A stretch of 14,708 nucleotides of DNA, taken from contig CAMLOF010000041.1 in NCBI GenBank assembly GCA_946481585.1, positions 1-14,708 on the forward strand. The letters run 5' to 3'. Position numbers and translations under genes: made by a program. The notes beneath the pieces were generated by a model. The model was given only the letters and a program-made list of their open reading frames with translations. It was not told the origin of the DNA and did no database searches. Below are positions 14,557-14,708 of this stretch, piece after piece. How positions within the stretch are numbered: the first letter of the stretch is position 1; each line of letters starts with the position of its first letter. The DNA is from an uncultured Macromonas sp. (GTDB lineage Bacteria > Pseudomonadota > Gammaproteobacteria > Burkholderiales > Burkholderiaceae).

Positions 14557-14708
14557 TCAACGCACGCCCTGGCCAACCATGGCGTCAGGCGTAAAGAATG
14601 TGTCCGGGCGGCGCGGCACGATCTTGTAGTGCTGCTCGCGCTCGTTGACCACACCGCTGGCGTACCAGGCGCCCGAGATCAGGTCGTTGAAGCCCCACTG
14701 CTGCTGCG
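14557..14708 (-). CDS. Probable DUF1329 family protein, C-terminal fragment
   Basis: Only the last 50 codons are visible, ending ...DTFFTPDAMVGQGVR with TGA at 14559-14557. The fragment reads QWGFNDLISGAWY, NEREQHYKIVPRR and FFTPDAM, which fits my memory of DUF1329 (periplasmic or outer-membrane LolB-like fold) C-termini. It is unlike a DUF1302 beta-barrel end, which normally finishes with an aromatic residue. The following YCF48-like and MMPL genes support this, because DUF1302-DUF1329-YCF48-MMPL is a recurrent gene order. The stop lies 11 bp before the YCF48-like ATG. The rest of the gene, and probably a DUF1302 gene, should lie beyond the right edge. Confidence 0.6.
   Translation of the reverse strand, partial: QQQWGFNDLISGAWYASGVVNEREQHYKIVPRRPDTFFTPDAMVGQGVR

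Noticed and set aside
1..14708. CRISPR arrays, insertion sequences, tRNA or rRNA genes, phage or integrase genes
   Set aside because: I saw no repeat-spacer pattern, transposase or integrase coding sequence, terminal inverted repeats, or structural RNA sequence in the window.

Overview
The window is high-GC proteobacterial DNA. Gene content, codon use and operon style fit a betaproteobacterium of the order Burkholderiales, possibly Comamonadaceae; this placement is an inference from the proteins, not from a marker gene. Every gene I can support lies on the minus strand, so transcription runs from high to low coordinates.

Layout in transcription order. (a) 14708-11028, hydrophobic-compound handling module: the last ~50 codons of a probable DUF1329 protein, a secreted YCF48/Asp-box propeller protein, and a 12-TM RND/MMPL transporter. 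(b) 11001-7306, ring-attack module: an alpha/beta hydrolase of the 2,6-dihydroxypseudooxynicotine-hydrolase type, a two-domain type I extradiol dioxygenase with all expected catalytic residues, a small Rieske ferredoxin, and a class A FAD monooxygenase. (c) 7281-2929, uptake and lower-pathway module: MFS transporter, cyclase/kynurenine-formamidase-type hydrolase, cupin, SDR dehydrogenase and FAH-family hydrolase. Four of these genes (MFS to SDR) are chained by three ATGA stop/start overlaps. (d) 2936-299, tail: a methyl-accepting chemotaxis protein whose start overlaps the FAH gene by 8 bp, then a DenD-like NAD-dependent epimerase/dehydrogenase. A strong rho-independent terminator at 235-271 closes the unit. 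(e) 234-1: an AT-rich intergenic region, then the first 23 codons of a separate gene with a twin-arginine signal.

Spacings are all between -8 and +37 bp, so 14557 to 299 looks like one operon of more than 14 kb. Its promoter and any regulator lie beyond the right edge; no regulator gene is present in the window.

The set and order extradiol dioxygenase - Rieske ferredoxin - FAD monooxygenase, followed by the other catabolic genes, matches my recollection of the fde operon (fdeC, fdeD, fdeE) for naringenin/flavonoid degradation in Herbaspirillum seropedicae. The working model is as follows. A hydrophobic (poly)phenol such as a flavonoid is sensed by the chemoreceptor and handled at the envelope by the DUF1329/YCF48/MMPL set. 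FdeE-like monooxygenase hydroxylates it to a catechol-type ring, which FdeC-like dioxygenase cleaves, with the ferredoxin perhaps keeping the dioxygenase iron reduced. The C-C hydrolases (alpha/beta hydrolase, FAH) and the cyclase, cupin and SDR then process the product. The substrate is an inference. The enzyme families and catalytic motifs are read directly from the sequence.
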